Positions 8,879 to 16,693 of a DNA stretch of 64,000 bases are shown here, piece by piece. The stretch is from Planctomycetota bacterium. GTDB taxonomy: Bacteria; Planctomycetota; Planctomycetia; Pirellulales; Pirellulaceae. Position 1 is the stretch's first letter, and each line of letters begins with the position of its first letter. The notes under the pieces are model-generated. The model ran no database searches. It was not told the DNA's origin and worked only from the letters and a program-made list of their open reading frames with translations. The stretch lies in NCBI GenBank assembly GCA_016872725.1, contig VGZC01000011.1:1-64000 (forward strand), given 5' to 3'. The position numbers and the translations under genes are program-made.

Positions 8879-9103
8879 ATGGCGGACGAATTCGATAGGT
8901 ATCGCGAGGCTCTGGTGATGGAAACCGAGACGGTCTGGCCGGACGGCATCGTGTTGTCGGATGCCGACCGCGCGCGGTGCGAGGACCAGCTTCACGCGTC
9001 GCCCGAGCCGTGCGGGCAGCTCGAATACATCCGAATCCACACGGGATTCCGCCGACGCATCATCGTGACGCCCGCCGAATTGGCTCGGCTCGGCCTCGCC
9101 TGA
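8879..9103 (+). CDS. Conserved-looking small protein, unknown function
   Basis: A 74-aa soluble protein starting MADEFDRYREAL, with Trp39-Pro and many acidic residues, ending in ELARLGLA. The ATG has a clear GAGG six bases upstream. It lies 44 bp before aroB, behind its own promoter-like sequence. I recall similar small proteins in planctomycete genomes but cannot name a family. Beginning and end look like a compact folded domain rather than a leader peptide. Confidence 0.6.
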   Translation: MADEFDRYREALVMETETVWPDGIVLSDADRARCEDQLHASPEPCGQLEYIRIHTGFRRRIIVTPAELARLGLA

Positions 9104-9147
9104 CTCGCCGTTCGCAGCGCCCCGTTCGCGCGGAGAGGACCAGGGTC

Positions 9148-10236
9148 GTGGCGTCGGAATCGATCACCGTTCGCGTGTCGCTCGCCGAGCGCGCGTACGA
9201 GATCCACATCGGCTCGGGCACGATCGACGGAGGAACGATCCTCGGCGAACGGCTCGGGCGCGTCCCGCACGCCATCGTGATCGCCGACTCGCGAATCGCC
9301 GACTCGTACGCGTCGCGCGTCGCCCACGGTTTGGCGGGAACGGCCGATCGGGTCGACACGCTGGTCGTGCCTTCGGGTGAATCGAGCAAATGCGTCGCCG
9401 AACTGAACCGGCTTTGGAACGAGCTCTTGCGTCTTGGCGCGGGGCGTGACGCGTGCGTGGTGGCGGTCGGCGGCGGCGTCATCGGCGACCTTGGGGGATT
9501 CGCCGCGGCGTCGTACGCGCGGGGGATTCCGTTCGCGCAGGTTCCCACGACGTTGCTTTCGCAGGTCGACAGCAGCGTCGGCGGCAAGGTGGGGATCAAC
9601 CTTCCCGGCGCGAAGAACATGGTCGGCGCGTTCTGGCAGCCGCGATTCGTGCTGATCGACACGAGCACGCTCGCGACCCTGCCCCGCCGCGAGTTCATCG
9701 CGGGGCTCGCCGAAGTCGTCAAATACGGCGTCGCGCTCGACGCGGCTTTCCTCGATTTTCTTGAAGCCAATACCGGCCCGCTGCTCGACCGCGAACCGTC
9801 GGTCCTGCGCCGCGTGATCGCCCGTTGCTGCGAATGGAAGGCGGCGATCGTGGCCGAGGACGAGCGGGAGACGACCGGTTTGCGCGCGGTGCTCAACTAT
9901 GGCCACACATTCGGGCACGCGGTGGAATCGTTGACGGGGTACGGGGAGTACCTGCACGGCGAGGCGGTCGCCATCGGCATGCGGCTCGCCGCGCGGCTCG
10001 CCGCGATCCTCGGCCGAATCGACTCGGCGTTCCTCGACCGTCAGGACCGCCTTCTCGACGCGCTCGGACTGCCCCGCGCCGCGAGGCGTCTCGAGCCCGA
10101 CGCGATGTTGGCCGCGATGCGCGGCGACAAGAAGGCGTCGCGCGGCCGACTACGGTTTGTCCTGCCGTCCCGCTCGGGACGCGCCGAGCTTGTCGACGGC
10201 GTCACCGACGACCAGGCGCGGTCGGTTCTCGGCTGA
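9148..10236 (+). CDS. aroB: 3-dehydroquinate synthase
   Basis: A 362-aa AroB, second step of the shikimate pathway (DAHP to 3-dehydroquinate, NAD and divalent metal dependent). Visible signatures are the NAD-binding VVAVGGGVIGDLGGFAAA, the PTTLLSQVDSSVGGKVGIN block, the AEVVKYG segment and the metal ligands in LNYGHTFGHAVE and the preceding Glu. All expected active-site elements are present and the length is normal. The GTG start has GGAGAGGA eight bases upstream. Confidence 0.96.
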   Translation: MASESITVRVSLAERAYEIHIGSGTIDGGTILGERLGRVPHAIVIADSRIADSYASRVAHGLAGTADRVDTLVVPSGESSKCVAELNRLWNELLRLGAGRDACVVAVGGGVIGDLGGFAAASYARGIPFAQVPTTLLSQVDSSVGGKVGINLPGAKNMVGAFWQPRFVLIDTSTLATLPRREFIAGLAEVVKYGVALDAAFLDFLEANTGPLLDREPSVLRRVIARCCEWKAAIVAEDERETTGLRAVLNYGHTFGHAVESLTGYGEYLHGEAVAIGMRLAARLAAILGRIDSAFLDRQDRLLDALGLPRAARRLEPDAMLAAMRGDKKASRGRLRFVLPSRSGRAELVDGVTDDQARSVLG

Positions 10237-10260
10237 GTTCGCGAGGCGCGGCCGCTTGCC

Positions 10261-10278
10261 GTGACACCCCTTTGTCAC
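10261..10278. promoter_or_regulatory. Short inverted repeat between aroB and dprA
   Basis: GTGACA-CCCCTT-TGTCAC, perfect 6-bp half-sites with a 6-nt gap, 24 bp after the aroB stop. It could be a weak terminator or a dimeric operator. A promoter-like TTGCCG-16-TAGACT follows at 10296-10323, upstream of dprA, so an operator role is possible but unproven. Confidence 0.35.
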
Positions 10279-10369
10279 TGGATTCCCCGCGGAACTTGCC
10301 GGGTCCGCCGGCGGCCGTAGACTGGAGTTCGGTGGAGTCCGGAATCGATGGCGGCGGGAGTCGGTCGGC

Positions 10370-11557
10370 ATGGCGGACGACGACGGATTGGATCGATGGG
10401 CCATGCGCCTCGCGCTCATCGACGGCATCGGGCCCCGCGCGCGCCGAGCGCTCCTCGATCGGTTCGGGTCGTCGCGGCGCGTCTTTGAGGCGACCCGACA
10501 GGAACTGCTCGGCGTTGACGGGATCGGTCCGACACTCGCCGCGAAAGTGGTCGAAGCGAGGCGCGAACCGCGCGAGGAGTCGGTGATCGCGTCGTGCGCG
10601 GCGAGTTCGATCCGCGTGCTCATGGATGACCATACCGACTATCCGGCATTGCTGCGGGAGATTCCCGATCCGCCGCCGTTGCTTTTCGCGGCGGGGGAAA
10701 TCACCGAGGCCGATCGGAGGGCCGTCGCCATCGTGGGGACGCGGCAGGCGACCGCGTATGGGCTTCGGCAGGCCGATCGGTTCGCGAGGCATCTTGTGGC
10801 GGCGGGGTTCGCGGTGGTCAGCGGTCTCGCGCGGGGCATCGACGCGTCGGCGCATCGCGGCGCTCTTTCAGCCGGCGGCCGCACCATCGCCGTGCTCGGC
10901 GGCGGACTCCTCAGACTCTACCCGCCCGAACACGCCGAGCTGGCTCGGACGATCCGCGGGCGCGGCGCGGTGGTGAGCGAAGCGCCGCCCGAACGACCGC
11001 CGAGCAGCGGGAATTTTCCGCAGCGCAACCGGGTCATTTCCGGGCTCTCGCTCGGCACACTCGTCATCGAGGCGGGTCGCCGGTCGGGCGCGCTGATCAC
11101 GGCGCGCCACGCACTCGAACAAGGACGGGAAGTGTTCGCCGTGCCCGGCTCGATCGAGAACTTCCGTTCGCGAGGATGCCACCAACTGCTTCGCGACGGC
11201 GCGAAACTCGTCGAGACGATCGACGATGTCCTCGATGAACTCGATTCGCTCGCGCGGCTCGCCGATGGTCGCCCCGCACGGCTCGCCCGGCCGCAAACGG
11301 CCCGAACTCCGAATTCGCCGCCGCCGCCCTCGCCGATCGCCAAGCCGCCCGCGGCGCCGTCCCCGTTCCCCGATCCGGAATGGTCCGAGTCGGAATTGGC
11401 CGTCTGGAACGTGGTCGGCGCCGAGCCCACTTTGATCGACGATGTCATCGCGGCGTCCGGACTCCACTCGGCCGAGGCGCTTGCCATTCTGGGTTCGTTC
11501 GAACTCCGAAAGGCGGTGCGGCGCATCGGCGGCGCCCGCGTTCGGCGCGCGCCGTGA
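10370..11557 (+). CDS. dprA: DNA-processing protein DprA (Smf)
   Basis: A 395-aa protein that binds incoming single-stranded DNA and loads RecA during transformation. The N-terminal part contains a helix-hairpin-helix-like segment (LIDGIGPRARRALL and GVDGIGPTLAAKV). The central Rossmann-like domain has VAIVGTRQATAYG, SGLARGIDASAHRGAL, FPQRNRVISGLS and the RRSGALITARHALEQGREVFAVPG block. A Pro-rich linker leads to a C-terminal winged-helix DprA domain (residues about 335-395). The presence of dprA alone does not show natural competence. Confidence 0.95.
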   Translation: MADDDGLDRWAMRLALIDGIGPRARRALLDRFGSSRRVFEATRQELLGVDGIGPTLAAKVVEARREPREESVIASCAASSIRVLMDDHTDYPALLREIPDPPPLLFAAGEITEADRRAVAIVGTRQATAYGLRQADRFARHLVAAGFAVVSGLARGIDASAHRGALSAGGRTIAVLGGGLLRLYPPEHAELARTIRGRGAVVSEAPPERPPSSGNFPQRNRVISGLSLGTLVIEAGRRSGALITARHALEQGREVFAVPGSIENFRSRGCHQLLRDGAKLVETIDDVLDELDSLARLADGRPARLARPQTARTPNSPPPPSPIAKPPAAPSPFPDPEWSESELAVWNVVGAEPTLIDDVIAASGLHSAEALAILGSFELRKAVRRIGGARVRRAP

Positions 11558-11632
11558 AACGCCGCGAGCCGATCGTCGTGGTTGTGACGATCGGGTCGGC
11601 GCCGCGCCGCCTCGAACCGGAACCCGTGTTGC

Positions 11633-11661
11633 TTGCGTCGCGCCCGACGCGTGACTACGAT
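11633..11661 (+). promoter_or_regulatory. Possible promoter of the Pup-like/ligase operon
   Basis: TTGCGT (11633-11638), 17-bp spacer, TACGAT (11656-11661), about 100 bp upstream of the Pup-like gene. Matches are 3/6 and 4/6 with ideal spacing. By eye only. Confidence 0.35.
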
Positions 11662-11763
11662 GAAAAGTAGCGCCCCGCGCGTGCGGCGGCTCGACCTCGA
11701 ACAGCGCGGCCGGCGCGGGGTCCCGCAAACCACCCGACAACGCGGCAACCTGGAAGGTAATCC

Positions 11764-11982
11764 ATGGAATCCAAATGCCATTCCGACGTTCACGAAGCGT
11801 CCACCCGATCGGGCGAAGTCGCCGATCTTCCCGGCGTCGTCCGGGATGTTCTCGCGGATGCGATCGCGTCGAGCGTCGCGGTGCCTCCGCCGGCGAACGT
11901 CCTGCGGGCGATCCGTTCGGATAGCCGTGCGGCGCCGAAGGCCTATTTGGACGAGTGCGAGACGCCTTTCGGCGGCGAATGA
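11764..11982 (+). CDS. Pup-like small modifier candidate with C-terminal Gly-Gly-Glu
   Basis: A 72-aa protein ending ...ECETPFGGE. Actinobacterial Pup is about 64 aa, largely disordered, and ends GGQ (deamidated to GGE) before ligation through the Glu side chain; UBact of Gram-negative bacteria is the related example. This protein is polar, Ala/Ser/Asp-rich and without Trp or an obvious globular core, with one predicted helix (PGVVRDVLADAIASSVAV). It has only two lysines, K4 and K59 by position. The ATG has GGAAGG six bases upstream. It lies 28 bp before a PafA/Dop homologue, the arrangement expected of a modifier and its ligase. An encoded Glu would make deamidation unnecessary. Outside the C-terminus I see no clear alignment to Pup, so the assignment rests on size, terminus and position. 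Confidence 0.62.
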   Translation: MESKCHSDVHEASTRSGEVADLPGVVRDVLADAIASSVAVPPPANVLRAIRSDSRAAPKAYLDECETPFGGE

Positions 11983-12010
11983 GCCGATCTCCAGCCGTTC
12001 CGAGGTGATC

Positions 12011-13780
12011 GTGCTGAACCGACTCGCCGGTCTCGAGACCGAATACGCCATCCGTTACCGTCCGGCCGACGAGCCGTCGCGCCTGAGTCGGTTCCGCCTG
12101 TATCAGAGGCTGGTGGGGGCGGTGCGCCAAGTCGTCCTGACCGTGAGAGCCCACCATTTCAAGGAAGGCGTGTTCACGGCCAACGGCGGAGCGATTTGGT
12201 TCGAATCGGAACGGCCGGCGGGCGGCGCGGGCCTGATCGAGGGCTCGACTCCCGAGTGCCGCGGTCCCCGCCAATTGGTCGCCTATCAGCGGGCGCAGGA
12301 CCGGCTGGTCGCTCGGGCGGCGGCGGCCGCGGGTGTCGAGGGCGATTTCGGCCTGATCAAGGTCGATCGCGACGCGCAAGGGAACGTGTTCGGAGCTCAA
12401 GAGAATTACGACGTGCCGATCGCGCGGGGTTGGCGGCTTTGGGCATGGCGAGCCGGGCTGATCGGCCTGTTTCCGTTCGTGCTCCTTTCGTGGGCCGGAT
12501 TCGGCCTGTTGATCCTCATGCTGCTCGCCTATCTCGGCGCGGCGGGCATGGTGTACATGGCGTTCCGCCGCCTGGCCCGCGAACCCCGCGCGCTGGCCCT
12601 CGCGCTCTTCGGCAGGGATCTGGTCGAGGGTCGCGAAACGGGCGCGCCGACTCCGGCGTGGGTCGAGTCGATCGTCTTGAATGCGACCCGCGTCTTGTCG
12701 GCGCCGCTCGCCATCGCGCTCTTCGTCCACTGCCGTCTGTTCGCTTTCCGGGAGATCCGCCGCGGGCTCACCGCTTTTCTGGCGAGCCGCTGTGTCGTAT
12801 CGGGAAGCGGTTACGTCGACATGGCCGGGAATTTCCAGTTGGCCGACAAGGCGCCGGCGATGAACTGCCTCGTCGGCTTCGGAGGATTCCTCCGCGATCG
12901 GCCCGTTTACACGATGGGCCATTTCTTCAAGACGCTTTGCGTGGAATGCGTCTTCTCGCCGCGCGCCTTCGCCTCGCTCTTCGCGCCGCGCCAGCGCCTT
13001 CAGATCGCGCTGGGCGACTCGAACATGTGCGAGATTTCCGAGTGGTTGAAGGTCGGAACGACGATGTTCGTCCTGGACGCGATCGAGGCGGGCGTGTTGC
13101 GGAAGGCGCCCGTCCTGCGGAACCCGATCCCCGCGTTCCGCGCCTTCGCGGCCGACGCGGGCATGGACCACGCCGTCGCCTTGCGCGGCGGCCGAACCGC
13201 CTCGGCGCTCGACCTCCAGCGGTATTACCTCGACGCCTGCCGTCGATTCGCCCGCCATCATCCGGCGACGTCGCGCGAGGCCGTCGACTTGCTCGAATGC
13301 TGGGAAAGGACGCTCGACGCGATCACCGCGTGGACGTCGCGTCCCCCTTCGGAACGCTCGTCCGCCGCGCCGCTCGTCGGCGTCCTCGACTGGGCCACGA
13401 AACGGTATCTCCTGGACCAGCTTGGCGACGGCGTTTCCTGGGCGCAGCGCAAGAAAGTCGATCTGCGTTACCACGAACTCTCGGAGGAAGGATATTTCCA
13501 CCAGCTCGTGACGGCCGGTGTCGTGACGCGGGTCGTGACGGACGAGGAAGTGGAGCGCGCGGTGCGCGTCGCGCCTCCCGATTCGCCGGCCACCATGCGC
13601 GGCCATTTCCTGCGCGAGTTCGGCGACGCCGAGATCTGGCTCGGCGTCAATTGGCGCACCGTGACGCTCGGTCGCGGCCGCGGCGCGAAAGTCGTGCGGC
13701 TCGACCGATACCACGACGAATCGGGCCGCCGGACGACCAAGCCGCGCCGACCTCGCCGTGCTTCGCCCGATCGGTCCTGA
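12011..13780 (+). CDS. PafA/Dop-family Pup ligase homologue with hydrophobic insert
   Basis: A 589-aa protein. Family motifs in order are GLETEY (7-12, the ATP/Mg Glu is E9), NGGAIWFE (58-65), STPEC (79-83), QENY (130-133), FLASRCVVSGSG (256-267), ALGDSNMCEISEWLKVGTT (333-351), LDWATKRYLLD, KKVDLRYHEL and a C-terminal RVVTDEEVERAV segment. Known PafA and Dop are about 450-500 aa and cytosolic. Here about 115 residues are inserted between QENY and FLASR. The insert contains a long hydrophobic stretch (about 149-185, probably a helical hairpin) and a second one (about 228-246), so the enzyme may be membrane-attached. The position of the PafA/Dop catalytic Asp (NGxRLYxD) reads Glu65. The ribosome site AGG is 5 bp before GTG 12011; an in-frame GTG at 12005 is the alternative. 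No proteasome subunit or Mpa/ARC ATPase gene is in the window. Confidence 0.85.
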   Translation: MLNRLAGLETEYAIRYRPADEPSRLSRFRLYQRLVGAVRQVVLTVRAHHFKEGVFTANGGAIWFESERPAGGAGLIEGSTPECRGPRQLVAYQRAQDRLVARAAAAAGVEGDFGLIKVDRDAQGNVFGAQENYDVPIARGWRLWAWRAGLIGLFPFVLLSWAGFGLLILMLLAYLGAAGMVYMAFRRLAREPRALALALFGRDLVEGRETGAPTPAWVESIVLNATRVLSAPLAIALFVHCRLFAFREIRRGLTAFLASRCVVSGSGYVDMAGNFQLADKAPAMNCLVGFGGFLRDRPVYTMGHFFKTLCVECVFSPRAFASLFAPRQRLQIALGDSNMCEISEWLKVGTTMFVLDAIEAGVLRKAPVLRNPIPAFRAFAADAGMDHAVALRGGRTASALDLQRYYLDACRRFARHHPATSREAVDLLECWERTLDAITAWTSRPPSERSSAAPLVGVLDWATKRYLLDQLGDGVSWAQRKKVDLRYHELSEEGYFHQLVTAGVVTRVVTDEEVERAVRVAPPDSPATMRGHFLREFGDAEIWLGVNWRTVTLGRGRGAKVVRLDRYHDESGRRTTKPRRPRRASPDRS

Positions 13781-13786
13781 TCGGCG

Positions 13787-14083
13787 TCAGCTCGGAGCGC
13801 TCGACGGTTTCGTGTCCCACGCGCGCACGATGACCTCCTCGATCGCCAGCTTGCCTCGCGAGGCTTCCTTGCGGATCGAATCGATCACGAGCAGCGCCTG
13901 CGCGGCGTGAACGCGGCCTCGGTAGGTTCGAGGCTTCTTGCGGCGGTCGAAACCAAGCCGGAAACAATAGCGCCCGCTCGCTTCCACCATCGTTTCGATA
14001 GTGCCGATCGGCCGCCGCTTGTGAAAGACGCGGATTTCAGTCTCGCCGTCTTCGAATTCGAACTCGCCGTCCTTGTATCGCAT
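13787..14083 (-). CDS. Hypothetical protein
   Basis: A 98-aa basic/acidic mixed protein starting MRYKDGEFEFEDGETEIRVF, apparently beta-rich in the N-terminal half (RRPIGTIETMVEASGRYCFRLGF) and helical after residue 55. It has a GGGGAG site nine bases before its ATG. It is convergent with the ligase gene, with 6 bp between stops. I do not recognise a family. The N-terminal half could be a small beta-barrel or nucleic-acid-binding fold, but nothing diagnostic is seen. Confidence 0.6.
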   Translation of the reverse strand: MRYKDGEFEFEDGETEIRVFHKRRPIGTIETMVEASGRYCFRLGFDRRKKPRTYRGRVHAAQALLVIDSIRKEASRGKLAIEEVIVRAWDTKPSSAPS

Positions 14084-14206
14084 CGGCTGTCACTCCCCGC
14101 CATGTCAAGTCGGATCGGACGATCGGGCCGGTTTCCCGGTTCCGTCCGATCGAAGCCATTTTCCCCGCGATCGACGTGATTCGCAAGGCGCCCGTCCGAC
14201 GGAAAG

Positions 14207-15250
14207 TCAGACGGACATCGGTCGGCCGGGCCGAATCAGCCGAACGCCCGAGCCTCCGGTCGAGGGAAACCGGCACCTCCCGCATTCGATCCCGACCCCC
14301 TCCGCAATATCCTCGGCGAGCAACAGCGCGCCGTCCATGTCGACATAATCGAGAAGCGGCGCGAGTTGCCCGATCGCCGAAATGCCGACCGATGATTCGG
14401 TCATGCACCCGACCATGACGCGGAGCCCGATTTGCCGGGCGCGGTCGATCATGCGTCGAGCGGGTGTGAGGCCGCCGCACTTGACGAGCTTGATATTGAC
14501 GCCGTGGAAGTGCCCCGCGCATCGATCGACATCGGGTTCCACAATGCAGCTCTCGTCCGCGAGGATCGGAAGGACCGATTCGGAGAAGACGCGCCGCATC
14601 GCGTCCCACTCGTCGGCGGGCAGCGGTTGCTCGATGAACTCGACGCCCAGCTCCCGCATGGACGCCGCGTTGCGGATCGTCTCGTCCGCCGTCCACGCGC
14701 AATTCGCGTCGACGCGGAACGTCGCGGCGGTCCGCTCCCGGAGGGCCCGCACGATCCTCAGATCGTCGGGCGTGCCGAGCTTGATCTTGTAGATCGGCCA
14801 TCCCGGAAACTCGTCCATCTTCGCGACCATGCGCTCGATCGTGTCGATCCCGATCGTGTAATCGGTCGGCGGAGCGTCGTCGGGATCGAGATTCCAGAGC
14901 TGGTGGAGGGGCTTGCCTCGCTGCTTGCCCCAAAGATCCCAGGCGGCCTGATCGACGGCGCACTGCGCGAAGGCGTCGTTCGCGAAACACGCGCGAAGGC
15001 GGTCCCACATCGCCTCGGGCGTATCGAACGGATCCGACTCGATCGCCGATCGGGCGGCGGCGAGCGTCGCGGCCATGGAATCGAGCGTGAAACCGTAGTA
15101 GTCGTTCGTCGTGGCCTCGCCGTACCCCGATCGCCCGGCGCCGTCGCGGAGTTCGACGATCATCGTCGGCTGCACGTCGGTCGAGCCTCGCGAGATCGTG
15201 AACGTGTGCCGCAGCGCGAGGTCGTACGCGAAAGCTCGAACACGCAACAT
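14207..15250 (-). CDS. dgcA: Enolase-superfamily racemase, probable N-acetyl-D-glutamate racemase
   Basis: A 347-aa member of the muconate-lactonising/dipeptide-epimerase branch. The catalytic KxK is K155-I-K157 in IYKIKLG. Metal ligands are D181 (FRVDAN), E207 (FIEQP) and D232 (LADES). The opposite-face lysine is in NIKLVKCGG (254-257). By sequence alone it would be called an L-Ala-D/L-Glu epimerase. Its immediate downstream position to a DUF1611/DgcN gene (56-bp gap, same strand) matches the described DgcN-DgcA D-glutamate pathway, in which DgcA racemises N-acetyl-D-Glu to N-acetyl-L-Glu. The ATG at 15250 has AAGGAGG eight bases upstream, far better than the longer alternative. Confidence 0.8.
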   Translation of the reverse strand: MLRVRAFAYDLALRHTFTISRGSTDVQPTMIVELRDGAGRSGYGEATTNDYYGFTLDSMAATLAAARSAIESDPFDTPEAMWDRLRACFANDAFAQCAVDQAAWDLWGKQRGKPLHQLWNLDPDDAPPTDYTIGIDTIERMVAKMDEFPGWPIYKIKLGTPDDLRIVRALRERTAATFRVDANCAWTADETIRNAASMRELGVEFIEQPLPADEWDAMRRVFSESVLPILADESCIVEPDVDRCAGHFHGVNIKLVKCGGLTPARRMIDRARQIGLRVMVGCMTESSVGISAIGQLAPLLDYVDMDGALLLAEDIAEGVGIECGRCRFPSTGGSGVRLIRPGRPMSV

Positions 15251-15306
15251 GGGCCGGCCTCCTTCGCGGGGACGCGTGCGCGGGTTGGGATCACGGGCTG
15301 CCCGCG

Positions 15307-16377
15307 TCAGCCCGCCTTCATGGAGTCGGCGCCCCACGTCGGCCAGTCGTCGCGGCCTCGAAAATCGATCACCGCGCGGATCAACGCATCGGGACCGTCC
15401 CGAAACACGTCGCATACCGGCAAGTTGAACTCGGCGCTCAGCCGTTCGCGCTCCCGCTGTCCGTCGGCGGGCGTCACTTTCCGGCCATTGATCGCGATGC
15501 CGATCACTTCGGTCGGCATGTAAATCCCCGCCATCGTTTCATTCAGCCGTTTGATTTGAGCGAGCGAGGGGAGTGGCACATGGTCGAGTCCCGCGACGCG
15601 CGTTCGGCCGAGCTCGCAGCAGAGGATGAGCGCGTGCGGAGCGCAGCCATGGAGCAAGCCGAGCGTGACGGCCGAATACGACGGGTGGACCAAACTGCCT
15701 TGCCCCTCGACCACCAGGACCCCGTGATGCTGATTCCGCAGGATCAGTTGCTCGGCCGCGCCGCTGACGAAGTCGGCGACGACGCAATCGATGGGCGTTC
15801 CGTCCCCCTCGACCATGATGCCGGTCTGGCCCGTCGCGATGAACTTCGCGTCGACGCCTTGAGCGCGGAGTCCCCGAGTCACCTCGACGGAAACCACCAT
15901 TTTCCCGACGCTGCAGTCGTGTCCGACGGTATGGACCCGCAGACAGTCGCGCCGCAAGCCGACTCGGCGCGCGATCGTCTTCTCGCCGTTCTTGCGCACG
16001 TCCTCGAGGATCGCTCCGGAATCCCGGGCGGCCGCCGCGAACTCGGGATCGTCGGCAAGGAAATCGTGCAGTCCCGACACGACCCGCATGCCGCGGCGAA
16101 TCGCGTCGAGGATGATTGGCCGCCACGCCGCGGGAACCTTGCCGCCGGGCGGGGCGATGCCGATGAGCAGTCCGTTGGCGCCGGGCGCGTCGTCGAGCGA
16201 CGCGATCATCGGAACCTGATCGCCCGTCCCCAGGAGCTCCGACGCCTTGCGTCCCGCCTGAGTCCCGTCAAGAACGGCCACAACCTCCTCGGGGCGGTAT
16301 CGAATGAAACAGCAGGCCGTCTTGGCGGTGTGGGGATTCGAATGTCCTTCGGTCAGCACGACAAATCGCCGGCTCAT
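15307..16377 (-). CDS. dgcN: DUF1611 protein, probable D-glutamate N-acetyltransferase
   Basis: A 356-aa protein with the two-domain DUF1611 architecture. The N-terminal Rossmann-like part begins RRFVVLTEGHSN and contains the LLIGIAPPGG motif. The C-terminal P-loop-like domain has GHDCSVGK at 152-159 and VVEGQGSLVHPSY near residue 225. Family members named DgcN N-acetylate D-glutamate; others are annotated as NAD-dependent epimerases without evidence. Pairing with the racemase gene downstream supports the DgcN role. Start chosen at ATG 16377, before the conserved N-terminus. Confidence 0.82.
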   Translation of the reverse strand: MSRRFVVLTEGHSNPHTAKTACCFIRYRPEEVVAVLDGTQAGRKASELLGTGDQVPMIASLDDAPGANGLLIGIAPPGGKVPAAWRPIILDAIRRGMRVVSGLHDFLADDPEFAAAARDSGAILEDVRKNGEKTIARRVGLRRDCLRVHTVGHDCSVGKMVVSVEVTRGLRAQGVDAKFIATGQTGIMVEGDGTPIDCVVADFVSGAAEQLILRNQHHGVLVVEGQGSLVHPSYSAVTLGLLHGCAPHALILCCELGRTRVAGLDHVPLPSLAQIKRLNETMAGIYMPTEVIGIAINGRKVTPADGQRERERLSAEFNLPVCDVFRDGPDALIRAVIDFRGRDDWPTWGADSMKAG

Positions 16378-16563
16378 GCCAGACGGTCCTCCAGAACGCC
16401 AACGTCCCATCGAACGCCCCATCGAGGACCCGCGCGACGCGCGGGTCAAGGCGCGCGGCGATTCGATCGGCCGCCGCGCCAGGGCATCAGAATAGCCGGA
16501 AACCGGGTCCGCAAGAAGTGCCGTGGAAGTGCCGCGGACACGCGTCCGGTCCGCGGACGCCGT

Positions 16564-16593
16564 TTGACAGGTCGCTCGGAGCCGACTTACGAT
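16564..16593 (+). promoter_or_regulatory. Strong sigma70-type promoter for the NfeD-type gene
   Basis: TTGACA (16564-16569), 18-bp spacer, TACGAT (16588-16593). The -35 is a perfect match and the -10 matches 4 of 6. It points to the NfeD-type gene about 100 bp downstream and away from dgcN. Confidence 0.55.
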
Positions 16594-16693
16594 CAGTCAT
16601 GCGGCCTCGCCTGTTTGGCGGAAGCAGGGGCCGGCGAGGGCCGTCTCGCGCCGGCGCGGAGCGGTGTGGTTCTCCGAAAAGGACGTTTGGACA

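Noticed and set aside
11633-12010. A longer N-terminus for the ligase starting at 11633
   Set aside because: It would overlap the Pup-like gene in another frame and place about 126 low-complexity residues before the conserved GLETEY start.
10868-13714. A 948-codon minus-strand frame over dprA and the Pup-like/ligase genes
   Set aside because: It covers two well-supported plus-strand genes and has no domain; judged a shadow.
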